A program made the position numbers and the translations under genes. A stretch of 17,222 nucleotides of DNA. Source: Bacillota bacterium. GTDB taxonomy: Bacteria > Bacillota > Clostridia > Lachnospirales > Lachnospiraceae. The notes beneath the pieces were generated by a model. That model was given only the letters and a program-made list of their open reading frames with translations. It was not told the DNA's origin and ran no database searches. Shown here in pieces: positions 7,472 through 15,042 of the stretch (positions are counted from its first letter, which is position 1; each line of letters begins with the position of its first letter). The stretch covers positions 1 through 17,222 of the forward strand of contig JAEZKL010000058.1 in the NCBI GenBank assembly GCA_023415475.1. Reading direction: 5' to 3'.

Positions 7472-7523
7472 TTTTCTACCCCCGTCCACTTTTGTTAAAT
7501 AAAGGTTACGCTAAACTTTCTTT

Positions 7524-7529
7524 AGTATA
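7524..7529 (-). promoter_or_regulatory. Possible -10 of the ABC exporter operon
   Basis: Minus-strand TATACT lies 53 bases before the ATPase start codon, within a very A/T-rich stretch. The -35 at 17 bases (TTTTAT) is poor, so the assignment is tentative. Confidence 0.4.
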
Positions 7530-7624
7530 CAATATTTTTTTTCATCATAAAAGCTTTTTCCAATTTTTTAATTATATTATAATCAAACACCCTGTTCAAT
7601 TATTATTACTCTTATAATAATGTA

Positions 7625-7776
7625 ACTCACTTATAAGAATAAAGAGTCAGCATGCTGACACTTTCCAAGCTTGCTAGACAAGCTTTGCCCAACTGCGTGT
7701 TGCGAAGCAACAACTTCCCATACGCGAGGTGCGTCATCTCAAAGTGAACTTCGTTCACTTGCCCGGAGGGCTTTTT
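7625..7776 (+). ncRNA. Hairpin cluster, possible small RNA
   Basis: In a 448-base gene-free gap (7490-7937), this stretch holds consecutive stem-loops: a 14-base palindrome (7646-7659), AAGCTTG/CAAGCTT (7667-7685), TGTTGC-gaa-GCAACA (7698-7712), ACGC/GCGT (7722-7734), AAGTGAAC-ttc-GTTCACTT (7742-7760) and GCCC-gga-GGGC followed by TTTTT (7761-7776). The last reads as an intrinsic terminator on the plus strand. TATAAT at 7613-7618 could be a plus-strand -10, though its -35 is weak. No convincing ORF is present. It could equally be an intergenic palindromic repeat element rather than a transcribed RNA. Confidence 0.3.
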
Positions 7777-7802
7777 AACATATGACGTAATTTCCTCGTA
7801 TT

Positions 7803-7866
7803 AAAAAAGCCCCTACAGATGCTCGGAACACTTTCATTTCAAGTATTCCGTGTCTGCCATGGGGCT
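7803..7866 (-). terminator. Intrinsic terminator of the rimP-ribF operon
   Basis: On the minus strand AGCCCC (7866-7861) pairs with GGGGCT (7813-7808), with inner stems CAGA/TCTG (7856-7853 with 7819-7816) and a 10-bp stem (7850-7841 with 7833-7824) capped by a 7-base loop. A six-base T-run (7808-7803, its first base also ending the stem) completes it. It lies about 70 bases after the ribF stop and closes the long operon. Confidence 0.9.
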
Positions 7867-7876
7867 GTGAATACGC

Positions 7877-7922
7877 CTATGCGAATAATGCCTGCAAGCA
7901 GGCATCGGAGAAGCTCGCATAG
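7877..7922. repeat. Two-tier hairpin between ribF and its terminator
   Basis: An outer 8-bp stem (CTATGCGA 7877-7884 with TCGCATAG 7915-7922) encloses a 7-bp stem (7889-7895 with 7898-7904) with a 2-base centre. It is transcribed as the 3' untranslated region of ribF, 15 bases after the stop codon. No T-run follows it, so it is probably a 3'-end-stabilising stem or a repeat element. Confidence 0.6.
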
Positions 7923-7937
7923 TGTGCTTCTTCCGGC

Positions 7938-8858
7938 TTATAATGAACTAAGGTATTTTTTTGCTAGAATGACATCTTCCCTCATTTTGATAACCAGTTC
8001 TTCTAAGGAATCGAATTTAAATTCGGGTCGCATATAGTATAACAATTCAACTTCAATTATCTCGCCATACAGATCTCCGTCAAAATCGAAGATATAGGTC
8101 TCGGCTCCGATATATTTTTCTTCCCCTACCGTTGGTTTATATCCAATGTTTGTTACACCGTCATGAAAGCTACCATCAATTAGCGTTTTTGATACATAGA
8201 CGCCACAGGGCGGTAACAGCTTTGAGGATGGAGGGGTTAGATTCGTGGTTGGTATACCAATGGTACGGCCAATCCGTCTTCCATGCATAACCTCTCCACG
8301 AAGGGTATAAGGGGTTCCAAGCATTGCATTGGCCGCCTCGATATCTCCCTGCTTGATTGCTTTCCGAATAGCTGTGCTGCTGATCACATCGCTCTTCCAG
8401 GTTCTCTTCTCAATCGCAATCACCTGATATCCATAGACTTCTTCATATTGCTTCAGTAAGTCAACATCTCCCTTAGCCTTATAACCAAAGCGAAAATCCT
8501 TGCCTACTACGATTACCTTCACATCCAATTGTCCAACTAAAATATTCTTGATAAAATCCTCCGGCTCCATAGATCTGGTTTTCTCTGTGAAGGGATAAGA
8601 GATTAGCACATCGATACCCGAATGATTAAGCTTCGCCACCTTCTCTTCCTCAGTATAGATAAGCTCGAATTCCTTGTCAGAAAAAAGGTTACCCGGATGC
8701 ATTAAAAAGCTGAACATTACCGCTGTCAAGCCTTGTTGTTTCAAAGCTACCACCCGGTTGATCAATTCCATATGTCCCAGGTGGAGACCGTCAAACTTAC
8801 CAAGGGTGATTGCTGTATTTTTATATATAAAATCTGTATTTCCGGCTACATATTCCAT
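7938..8858 (-). CDS. ribF: Bifunctional riboflavin kinase / FMN adenylyltransferase
   Basis: RibF phosphorylates riboflavin to FMN and then adenylylates FMN to FAD, in the cytoplasm. The N-terminal nucleotidyltransferase half shows GKFDGLHLGH (20-29, the HxGH nucleotide-binding motif), GKDFRFGYKAKGD (119-131) and ISSTAIR (159-165). The C-terminal kinase half begins at about 185 and shows GRRIGRTIGIPTTNL (193-207). The length of 306 residues is normal. A first ATG at 8870 exists, but the ATG at 8858 is preceded by GGAGG at 5 bases while the first has no good site, so 8858 is preferred. It is the last gene of the operon, separated from truB by a 156-base spacer. Its presence next to truB is a common Firmicute arrangement. 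Confidence 0.96.
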   Translation of the reverse strand: MEYVAGNTDFIYKNTAITLGKFDGLHLGHMELINRVVALKQQGLTAVMFSFLMHPGNLFSDKEFELIYTEEEKVAKLNHSGIDVLISYPFTEKTRSMEPEDFIKNILVGQLDVKVIVVGKDFRFGYKAKGDVDLLKQYEEVYGYQVIAIEKRTWKSDVISSTAIRKAIKQGDIEAANAMLGTPYTLRGEVMHGRRIGRTIGIPTTNLTPPSSKLLPPCGVYVSKTLIDGSFHDGVTNIGYKPTVGEEKYIGAETYIFDFDGDLYGEIIEVELLYYMRPEFKFDSLEELVIKMREDVILAKKYLSSL

Positions 8859-8900
8859 AGTATCCTCCATGATTTGCAGACCATCTCATGTTAATTGTCT

Positions 8901-9012
8901 CATAATTCTAGTAAAGTTCAGCTATAAGCTCGATTTCGCTAAATTTGTATGGCTGAACTGTAACTAATCCTGCGAGCTTTAATCCTGCTGACTCTAGCTT
9001 CGCTCAATTATG
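8901..9012. repeat. Structured spacer between truB and ribF
   Basis: CATAATT (8901-8907) and AATTATG (9006-9012) frame the spacer as inverted arms. Inside are AGTTCAGC (8915-8922) with GCTGAACT (8952-8959), and AAGCTCG (8926-8932) with CGAGCTT (8973-8979), which interleave. TAATCCTGC occurs twice as a direct repeat (8965-8973, 8980-8988). No terminator or clear promoter is seen. It looks like an inserted palindromic element or a structured RNA spacer inside the operon. Confidence 0.4.
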
Positions 9013-9014
9013 GG

Positions 9015-9917
9015 TTATAAGAACATCTTTACCGGCTTATATCGCTTCTCTTCACTTAGGTATGCGTATAAGCCTATAAAATGCTCTTCACTGTCATATA
9101 CCCGGACCATATCTGCCTCCGTCTTCTGAAGCGGCTCTTTTACATGCTCCGGAGTAAATATATTACCATTATAGATTAATTTATTATATTCACTCGCTAC
9201 TATCAGCTTGGGATAATGAGAAAATACCTCATCGATGGTTACCATATGAGGTTGCAGCTTGTCCTCCCGAACCAGTGCTTCGATCTCAGAGAGCTTCAAT
9301 GCTTCTTCTACCCGAAATGCACCGACTGCAGTTCTGAGTAAGCTTTTCATCGTAGCTCCGCAGCCCAGGGTCTCACCGATATCATGAAGGAGGGTCCGGA
9401 TATAGGTACCTTTTCCGCATTCTACAACTACCGAAAATTCCTGTTCCTTAACATCATAATCTGACAGGCTAATATTCCTGATACTAACAAGACGTCTCTC
9501 CCTCTCAATTTCCTTCCCTAATCTAGCCAACTCATAAAGCTTCTTTCCATCCACCTTGATAGCGGAAAACATGGGTGGAAGCTGCAGGTATTCTCCTATG
9601 TAGCTGCTTATTACCTTTTCCAGTTCTGTAGGATTGATATTTACATCTGCCGTCTTCAACACTTTACCCGTCATATCCTGCGTGTCTGTTGTAATACCCA
9701 ATTTGCAAATGGCCCTGTAGGTTTTATCCTTATCCGTTATCAGATCCACCAGCTTGGTTGCCTTACCGACGCATACCGGCAAAACCCCTTCCGCATCGGG
9801 ATCCAGGGTTCCTGTATGACCGATTTTCTTCATTTTTAAGATACCTCTCATTTTTGCTACAACATCATGAGAGGTATATCCTTTTTCTTTATAAACATTA
9901 ATGATTCCGTCAAACAA
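9015..9917 (-). CDS. truB: tRNA pseudouridine(55) synthase
   Basis: TruB isomerises U55 in the T-loop of most tRNAs to pseudouridine. From the TTG chosen here it is 300 residues, normal for the family. It starts MFDGIINVYKEKGYTSHDVV as is typical and contains GHTGTLDPDAEGVLPV (33-48) with catalytic Asp39 and the KTYRA tyrosine motif (65-69). The C-terminal part carries a PUA-like RNA-binding segment. The open frame could begin nine codons earlier at an ATG (9944), inside the end of nrnA. AAGGAG, which overlaps the nrnA stop codon, lies 9 bases before the TTG and is inside the longer version, so the TTG is preferred. The nrnA stop is 13 bases upstream, suggesting coupling. Confidence 0.95.
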   Translation of the reverse strand: MFDGIINVYKEKGYTSHDVVAKMRGILKMKKIGHTGTLDPDAEGVLPVCVGKATKLVDLITDKDKTYRAICKLGITTDTQDMTGKVLKTADVNINPTELEKVISSYIGEYLQLPPMFSAIKVDGKKLYELARLGKEIERERRLVSIRNISLSDYDVKEQEFSVVVECGKGTYIRTLLHDIGETLGCGATMKSLLRTAVGAFRVEEALKLSEIEALVREDKLQPHMVTIDEVFSHYPKLIVASEYNKLIYNGNIFTPEHVKEPLQKTEADMVRVYDSEEHFIGLYAYLSEEKRYKPVKMFL

Positions 9918-9930
9918 TGATTGACACTCC

Positions 9931-10920
9931 TTATGAAAGCTCATTGATAGAGCCTTCGATTTCCTTCAATTGCGCTTCAATATGTGCAGTAATATTATTA
10001 ATCACATCATGTACCGAACCGTGCAGCGTACAGCCGGCGGCCTTGATATGCCCTCCACCGCCGAAGTAAACAGCGATCTTGCTGACATTCACTTCGCCGT
10101 TGGATCTCATGCTTACCTTGAATTCATGAGGTGAGGTTTCATAGATGAAGATTGCAACCTCCGAGCCCTTCGTTACGCGCAATTGATCGATGATACCATC
10201 CAGATCCGCCGTCGTAGCTTCATAGAAATCCAACATTTTACGGCTTAGTGACGCAAATACAACTTTTCCGCCTAATACAAGCATACTTTCCATGAGACAA
10301 CGGCCTAAAATCTGATTCTGCACATAGGTCTTCGCATAAAAGGATTCATCAATCAGGGTGGAGAAATCAATTCCCTTACTGATTAATTTACCTGCAATAT
10401 TCATAGTTTGCTCAGACGTATTACTATGCTTGAATACACCGGTATCATGAATAATTCCGACATATAGGGCAGACGCAACCTCACGGTTGATATCCTTCTC
10501 TTCCATCAAGGTAAATAAAACCTCACAGGTTGAGGAAGCATCGGCCACCACATGGTTCACCAAAGCAAAGCCCTGATTGCTTATGTGATGGTCAATGTTA
10601 ATTGTTTTCTTAGCGGTATTATAAAATGTTAATGCATTGCCTAGTCTGTCTATGCTTCCGCAATCCAAGGAAATAAAGGTATCATACGTCTCATCGGTAT
10701 TATAGACATGTTTGATGTCATCCACACCTGTCAAGATACGAAATTCATTTCCGAAGGGCTCCAGATACACATCCACCTTCTCCAGTCCCAGCTTCTTGCT
10801 ATTCTGACTTAAGTAGAGGTAGAGCGCCGTACAGGAACCGATACAGTCCCCGTCCGGTCTGACATGCCCGGCAATTGCTATTCTCTTAGCACCAATTACT
10901 TCTGCATCAATTTTATTCAT
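9931..10920 (-). CDS. nrnA: DHH-family bifunctional oligoribonuclease / PAP phosphatase NrnA
   Basis: NrnA degrades very short RNA oligonucleotides and removes the 3' phosphate from phosphoadenosine phosphate. The DHH phosphoesterase motifs are present in order: GHVRPDGDCIGS (18-29), LDCGS (85-89), IDHH (109-112) and GIIHDTG (155-161). The C-terminal DHHA1 domain carries GGGGHIKAAGC. The length of 329 residues fits the family. The ATG at 10920 follows AGAGG at about 10 bases, and the rbfA stop is 27 bases upstream. Its position between rbfA and truB is the standard Firmicute order. Paired with PNPase elsewhere in this window, it would finish off oligonucleotides left by exonucleases. I see no missing catalytic residue. 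Confidence 0.95.
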   Translation of the reverse strand: MNKIDAEVIGAKRIAIAGHVRPDGDCIGSCTALYLYLSQNSKKLGLEKVDVYLEPFGNEFRILTGVDDIKHVYNTDETYDTFISLDCGSIDRLGNALTFYNTAKKTINIDHHISNQGFALVNHVVADASSTCEVLFTLMEEKDINREVASALYVGIIHDTGVFKHSNTSEQTMNIAGKLISKGIDFSTLIDESFYAKTYVQNQILGRCLMESMLVLGGKVVFASLSRKMLDFYEATTADLDGIIDQLRVTKGSEVAIFIYETSPHEFKVSMRSNGEVNVSKIAVYFGGGGHIKAAGCTLHGSVHDVINNITAHIEAQLKEIEGSINELS

Positions 10921-10947
10921 AGGCTATTATCCTCTTCTTAGAGACGC

Positions 10948-11373
10948 TTACTCATCTTCTCCAACTGTATCATCCTCATCCTCTTCTTCCTCTTCTATGA
11001 GGTCCTCATCATGCTGTGAGCTTTTTCTGTTCACTTCATCAATCAATCTAGACATATTTACACCATATTCAATGGAGTTATCAATGACAAAGGTAAGTTC
11101 GGGAGTATTTCTTAAATTAAGCGTTTTGGCTAATTGTCCTCTCATGAAGGAAGCGGCGCTTTTTAAACCTCTTTTGGTATTTTCCTTGGACTCCTCATCA
11201 CCAAGTACACTGATGTATACCTTCGCAGTCTTTAAATCCGGTGCTACCTCTACGGCAACCACGGAAGTCATGGGATTTATCCTCGGATCCTTTATCTCCC
11301 TACTGATCAAGGTGCTCAGCACTTTTTGTACTTCACCGTTAATTCTGGTGTTCTTAATACTGTTTTTTCTCAT
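10948..11373 (-). CDS. rbfA: 30S ribosome-binding factor RbfA
   Basis: RbfA binds the immature 30S subunit and assists late 16S rRNA maturation. From the ATG at 11373 it has 141 residues, starting MRKNSIKNTRINGEVQKVL, with the KH-like core including EIKDPRI (about 26-32) and MTSVVAVEVAPDLKTAKVYIS. The C-terminus is a strongly acidic tail, from about residue 118 (DEDLIEEEEEDEDD), longer than in many homologues. The open frame extends 52 codons further up through the structured spacer, but only the ATG at 11373 has a ribosome binding site (GGAGG at 5 bases), and the upstream residues resemble nothing conserved. It is separated from infB by 195 bases. Confidence 0.95.
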   Translation of the reverse strand: MRKNSIKNTRINGEVQKVLSTLISREIKDPRINPMTSVVAVEVAPDLKTAKVYISVLGDEESKENTKRGLKSAASFMRGQLAKTLNLRNTPELTFVIDNSIEYGVNMSRLIDEVNRKSSQHDEDLIEEEEEDEDDTVGEDE

Positions 11374-11464
11374 AATAACCTCCAAACTGCTCCTTACAAA
11401 GAACCAGATTAACAAACTACCCTTAAAAATATGAATTATTAGTTCACAATCCACCCCTTGAATT

Positions 11465-11532
11465 AGTTTGCGCAAAGTGTGCAACGTCTCGCACGCGAGA
11501 CGAATTACACTTTGGTAACGCAGGCGCAAACT
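11465..11532. repeat. Long nested palindrome between infB and rbfA
   Basis: Three nested pairings share one axis: AGTTTGCGC (11465-11473) with GCGCAAACT (11524-11532), AAAGTGT (11474-11480) with ACACTTT (11507-11513), and CGTCTCGC (11485-11492) with GCGAGACG (11495-11502). Unpaired bases are a 4x4 internal loop and a 10-base bulge. No T-run follows, so it is not a simple terminator. Its architecture resembles REP/MITE-like dispersed elements or an RNA processing stem. Confidence 0.7.
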
Positions 11533-11539
11533 TCTAAGT

Positions 11540-11564
11540 GTGAATTATGATTTTCATAATTCAC
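11540..11564. repeat. 10-bp hairpin just after infB
   Basis: GTGAATTATG (11540-11549) and CATAATTCAC (11555-11564) are perfect arms around five bases. The stem begins five bases after the infB stop codon. It could protect the infB 3' end after processing, or attenuate rbfA transcription; no T-run follows. Confidence 0.65.
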
Positions 11565-11568
11565 ATTA

Positions 11569-14500
11569 TTAGCGAGGAACCTCTGCCATTATATAGATTT
11601 CTACCTTATCGCCTTCCTTGACATCGTTAAATTTCTCGAATACAAGGCCGCACTCATAACCGGTAGCAACCTCCTTAACATCATCCTGGAATCTCTTCAG
11701 GGATGCTAAGGTTCCATCATAGATCAAGGTATTATCTCTATAGATTCTCGCTTTACTGCCTCTGATTACCTTACCGTCAATTACGTAGGAACCGGCGATT
11801 GTACCAACTCCCGATGCCTTGAAGGTCATACGAATATCAGCGTGGCCGATGATACGCTCCTCAAATATCGGATCCAACATACCCTTCATGGCAGCTTCGA
11901 TATCATTGATCGCATTGTAGATAACTCGATAAAGCTTAACGTCTACCTTCTCACGATCAGCAGTTTCCTTCGCTGCATTATCCGGTTTCACATTGAAACC
12001 GATGATGATTGCATTGGAGGTACTAGCAAGAATGACATCTGATTCATTGATAGCACCAACTCCGCCGTGAAGAATTCGTACTGCTACCTCTTTATTGCTA
12101 AGCTTTAATAAGCTCTGCTTCATCGCTTCAAAGGAACCCTGAACGTCAGCCTTAATAATCAAGTTAAGATCTTTAATATTACCGGCCTGAATCTGTGAGA
12201 ACAGACCATCAAGAGATAATTTTGCTTTGGTATCTGCAAGCAGTCTTTCCTTACTCTGTGAAAGATATGCATCCGCAATTGCTCTTGCCTCTTTTTCACT
12301 TGTAGTGGAAAGTAATGTCTCGCCGGCATCAGGAACTTCATTTAAGCCAAGAATTTCTACTGGTGTAGAAGGTGTAGCTTCCTTCACTCTTCTTCCCTTA
12401 TCATCATTCATAGCACGAACCTTACCATAGGCCGATCCAACCGCAACATTATCACCAACACGAAGGGTTCCCTTTTGCACAAGAATAGTTGCAACCGGAC
12501 CTCTTCCTTTGTCGAGCTCTGCTTCGATTACGATACCTCTTGCATTACGGTTCGGATTTGCTTTTAATTCAACCATTTCAGCTGTCAGAAGGATCATCTC
12601 AAGTAATTGACTGATACCTTCCTTAGTGTGAGCAGAGACAGGTACAAAGATTGTATCTCCTCCCCAATCCTCGGCGATTAATTCATACTCGGTAAGTTCC
12701 TGCTTAACGCGTTCTATATTAGCGCTGGGCTTATCAATTTTATTAATTGCAACAATAATCTGAACACCAGCTGCCTTTGCATGGTTAATCGCTTCCACAG
12801 TCTGAGGCATAACACCATCATCTGCTGCTACTACTAAAATAGCGATATCGGTAGACTTCGCGCCACGTTTACGCATAGCAGTGAAGGCCTCATGTCCGGG
12901 AGTATCAAGGAAGGTAATCTTCTCATTATTGATCTCTACGACATAAGCGCCGATGTGCTGAGTGATTCCGCCAGCTTCTCTTGAAGTAACATTGGTCTCG
13001 CGGATTGCATCCAGAAGTGAAGTCTTACCATGATCAACATGACCCATAACACATACAACCGGAGGACGTTTCTCCATGGTGCTGGGATCCTCTTCGTCTT
13101 CCTTCAGAAGCTCCTCAACCTCATTCACCTTTACTTCTTTTTCTGCGATGATTTCGTATTCAAGAGCGATTTCTTCCGCTTCTTCAAAGGTAATTTCCTG
13201 ATTTAAGGTAACAATCTTACCTGCCAAGAACAACTTCTTAATTAATGCTGCAGAAGGCTTCTTCATCTTATCTGCTAATTCCTTAATGGTTAATACCTCA
13301 GGAATACTGATAACCTTGATGTCTTCCTCCACAACCTGAATCGGCTTAGGCTGAATGAATTGCCCCTTCTTCGGAAGGATTTTCTTGATCTCCTCATCAC
13401 CATCGGTGTCACGTCCTGAAACTACGCGATCCTTATAACTCTTTTCCTTATTAATACGGTCTCTATTTCTCTTATTGCTGTTATCGTTTTTCTCTGCAAC
13501 CTTTTGATCTAATATCTGTTGGTCAAAGGTCTTGCGCTCACCGCCGGCTCTACCGGGGGCTTTCTTACCGGGTGCGCGGTTGTAGCTCGGCTTATCATCG
13601 TCATCCTTGCCACCATCTTCAAAACCACGGGGATTAAAGCCTCCCGGTCTCTGTCCGCCGCCACTGGGTCTGGAATATCCGCCCTGACCGCCATAGCCAC
13701 CTCTACCCTGCTGGCCACCGGCACCGCCCGGACGAGGTCCACCTTGGGAACGATTGCCGTAGCCACCCTGCTGGCCTTGGTAGCCTTCTCCCTGGGGTCT
13801 CGGTCTGTAACCTTCTCCCTGAGGTCTATTGCCTTGATAACCTTCACCCTGGGGTCTCGGTCTGTAGCCTTCACCCTGAGGTCGGTTGCCCTGATACCCT
13901 TCTCCCTGAGGTCTCGGTCTGTAGCCTTCACCCTGAGGTCTATTGCCATCGCCAGCTTGCTGGCGTTGGTAGCCTTCGCCCTGGGGTCTCGGTCTATAGC
14001 CTTCTCCCTGAGGTCGGTTACCCTGATAGCCTTCACTCTGAGGTCTCGGTCTGTAACCTTCTCCTTGAGGTCTATTGCCATCGCCAGCTTGCTGGCGTTG
14101 GTAGCCTTCACCCTGAGGTCTCGGTCTGTAACCTTCACCCTGAGGTCTGTTACCCTGATCGCCACCACTACCCTGAGATCTGTTACCATAGCCGGATTGC
14201 TGGCTTTGGTAGCCTTCACCCTGGGGTCTCGGTCTGTAGCCTTCTCCCTGGGGTCTATTGCCCTGATACCCGCTATTTCCCTGAGGTCTCTGACCTTGAT
14301 GTCCTTGTGAATCACCTACCGGTCTTTGCGGTCTCTGACCCTGTTGCCCATTTGCTCCTTGTGCTGCTCTTTGCCCCTGTGAATTATCACCGGTTCTTCC
14401 TGTATTACTAGAGCTTTGATATCCCTGGCTTGTTCCGCCATGCTGACCAGCACTTCCCTGTCCCTGATACCCCTGCTGTCCTTGCTTCATTCCACTTTGT

Positions 14501-15030
14501 CCTCCTGCCGGTCTAACTCCCTGTTGCCCTGTATGAGCTGTCTGTGCTGTAACTGATTGCGTATGCATATCGGGTCGACCTTGATCCTGAACGGGTCTTT
14601 GCCCGCTTCCTGTTTGACTGGGCTGCCCCTGTCTTATTCCATTTTGTTGTTGATTTAAATCAGGCTTCTGACCCTGCCCTGCCGGTCTAACTATTCCCTG
14701 TTGTCCCAATGGTCTGTCTCCCGGTGCTGTGGGTCGTGAGTTCCCTTGTATCGGAGGTCTCTGTCCTGTATGTGCTTGCGTAGCTCCTGCTGCTGGTGCA
14801 GCAGAACGAGCCTGCGTAGAAGCACCTGCCGGCTTAGCAGCCGCGGCCCCTGCAGCACGAACAAAGTGGTTCTTTACAACCTGAACCTCATTATCCTCCA
14901 GATTACTGCTATGTGATTTTTTTACACCAAAGCTATGCTCCAGATAATCAAGAATATCCTTGCTTTCTATTGCACCCTTGGTTATATCATTTATTTCATT
15001 TTTCAACTCATAAATCTTCATTTTCGCCAT
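11569..15030 (-). CDS. infB: Translation initiation factor IF-2
   Basis: IF2 is the GTPase that places initiator tRNA on the 30S subunit and promotes subunit joining. At 1153 residues it is very long. A short N-terminal IF2N-like segment (1-58) is followed by a low-complexity Ala/Gly/Gln/Arg/Pro region (about 59-500), a second IF2N-type domain (about 575-625), and a full-length core. GTPase motifs are GHVDHGKT (663-670), the GGITQHIG switch (687-694), DTPGHE (709-714), NKID (763-766) and SAH (799-801). Domains II, III and the C-terminal fMet-tRNA-binding domain follow to the end (IYIMAEVPR). Seven copies of an 18-residue repeat sit in the disordered part. The ATG at 15030 follows AGGAGG, which overlaps the ylxQ stop codon, so ylxQ and infB are coupled. 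Expanded linkers are known in clostridial and actinobacterial IF2; this one is unusually repetitive. Confidence 0.97.
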   Translation of the reverse strand: MAKMKIYELKNEINDITKGAIESKDILDYLEHSFGVKKSHSSNLEDNEVQVVKNHFVRAAGAAAAKPAGASTQARSAAPAAGATQAHTGQRPPIQGNSRPTAPGDRPLGQQGIVRPAGQGQKPDLNQQQNGIRQGQPSQTGSGQRPVQDQGRPDMHTQSVTAQTAHTGQQGVRPAGGQSGMKQGQQGYQGQGSAGQHGGTSQGYQSSSNTGRTGDNSQGQRAAQGANGQQGQRPQRPVGDSQGHQGQRPQGNSGYQGNRPQGEGYRPRPQGEGYQSQQSGYGNRSQGSGGDQGNRPQGEGYRPRPQGEGYQRQQAGDGNRPQGEGYRPRPQSEGYQGNRPQGEGYRPRPQGEGYQRQQAGDGNRPQGEGYRPRPQGEGYQGNRPQGEGYRPRPQGEGYQGNRPQGEGYRPRPQGEGYQGQQGGYGNRSQGGPRPGGAGGQQGRGGYGGQGGYSRPSGGGQRPGGFNPRGFEDGGKDDDDKPSYNRAPGKKAPGRAGGERKTFDQQILDQKVAEKNDNSNKRNRDRINKEKSYKDRVVSGRDTDGDEEIKKILPKKGQFIQPKPIQVVEEDIKVISIPEVLTIKELADKMKKPSAALIKKLFLAGKIVTLNQEITFEEAEEIALEYEIIAEKEVKVNEVEELLKEDEEDPSTMEKRPPVVCVMGHVDHGKTSLLDAIRETNVTSREAGGITQHIGAYVVEINNEKITFLDTPGHEAFTAMRKRGAKSTDIAILVVAADDGVMPQTVEAINHAKAAGVQIIVAINKIDKPSANIERVKQELTEYELIAEDWGGDTIFVPVSAHTKEGISQLLEMILLTAEMVELKANPNRNARGIVIEAELDKGRGPVATILVQKGTLRVGDNVAVGSAYGKVRAMNDDKGRRVKEATPSTPVEILGLNEVPDAGETLLSTTSEKEARAIADAYLSQSKERLLADTKAKLSLDGLFSQIQAGNIKDLNLIIKADVQGSFEAMKQSLLKLSNKEVAVRILHGGVGAINESDVILASTSNAIIIGFNVKPDNAAKETADREKVDVKLYRVIYNAINDIEAAMKGMLDPIFEERIIGHADIRMTFKASGVGTIAGSYVIDGKVIRGSKARIYRDNTLIYDGTLASLKRFQDDVKEVATGYECGLVFEKFNDVKEGDKVEIYIMAEVPR
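13777..14259 (-). repeat. Seven-copy 18-residue repeat inside infB
   Basis: The core NRPQGEGYRPRPQGEGYQ occurs at IF2 residues 258, 294, 319, 338, 363, 382 and 401, nearly identical each time (one copy has SEG for GEG). Spacers are either a single G or short QQ-rich stretches. A higher-order unit of 44 residues (132 bp) is duplicated in tandem at 14020-14151 and 13888-14019, with one residue difference. All units are multiples of three bases, so the reading frame is preserved. Confidence 0.95.
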
Positions 15031-15042
15031 ACTTACTACCTC

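Noticed and set aside
7490..7937. Transposon or insertion-sequence remnant in the hairpin-rich gap
   Set aside because: No transposase fragment, no matching terminal repeats around the block and no target-site duplication could be seen.
8871..9014. FMN riboswitch upstream of ribF
   Set aside because: The spacer lacks the conserved multi-hairpin core of the RFN element and is not clearly linked to a terminator or SD switch.
11374..11529. N-terminal extension of rbfA by 52 codons
   Set aside because: It crosses the structured spacer, has no conserved residues and no ribosome binding site; GGAGG sits just before the ATG at 11373.
13777..14259. CRISPR-like periodic repeats
   Set aside because: The repeats are coding, in frame with infB, with no unique spacers of constant size and no cas genes.
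13509..14315. Long open frames on both strands (about 263-268 codons) overlapping the middle of infB
   Set aside because: They are by-products of the in-frame repeats, whose units are multiples of three and lack stops in other frames. Their products are low-complexity and they have no ribosome binding sites.
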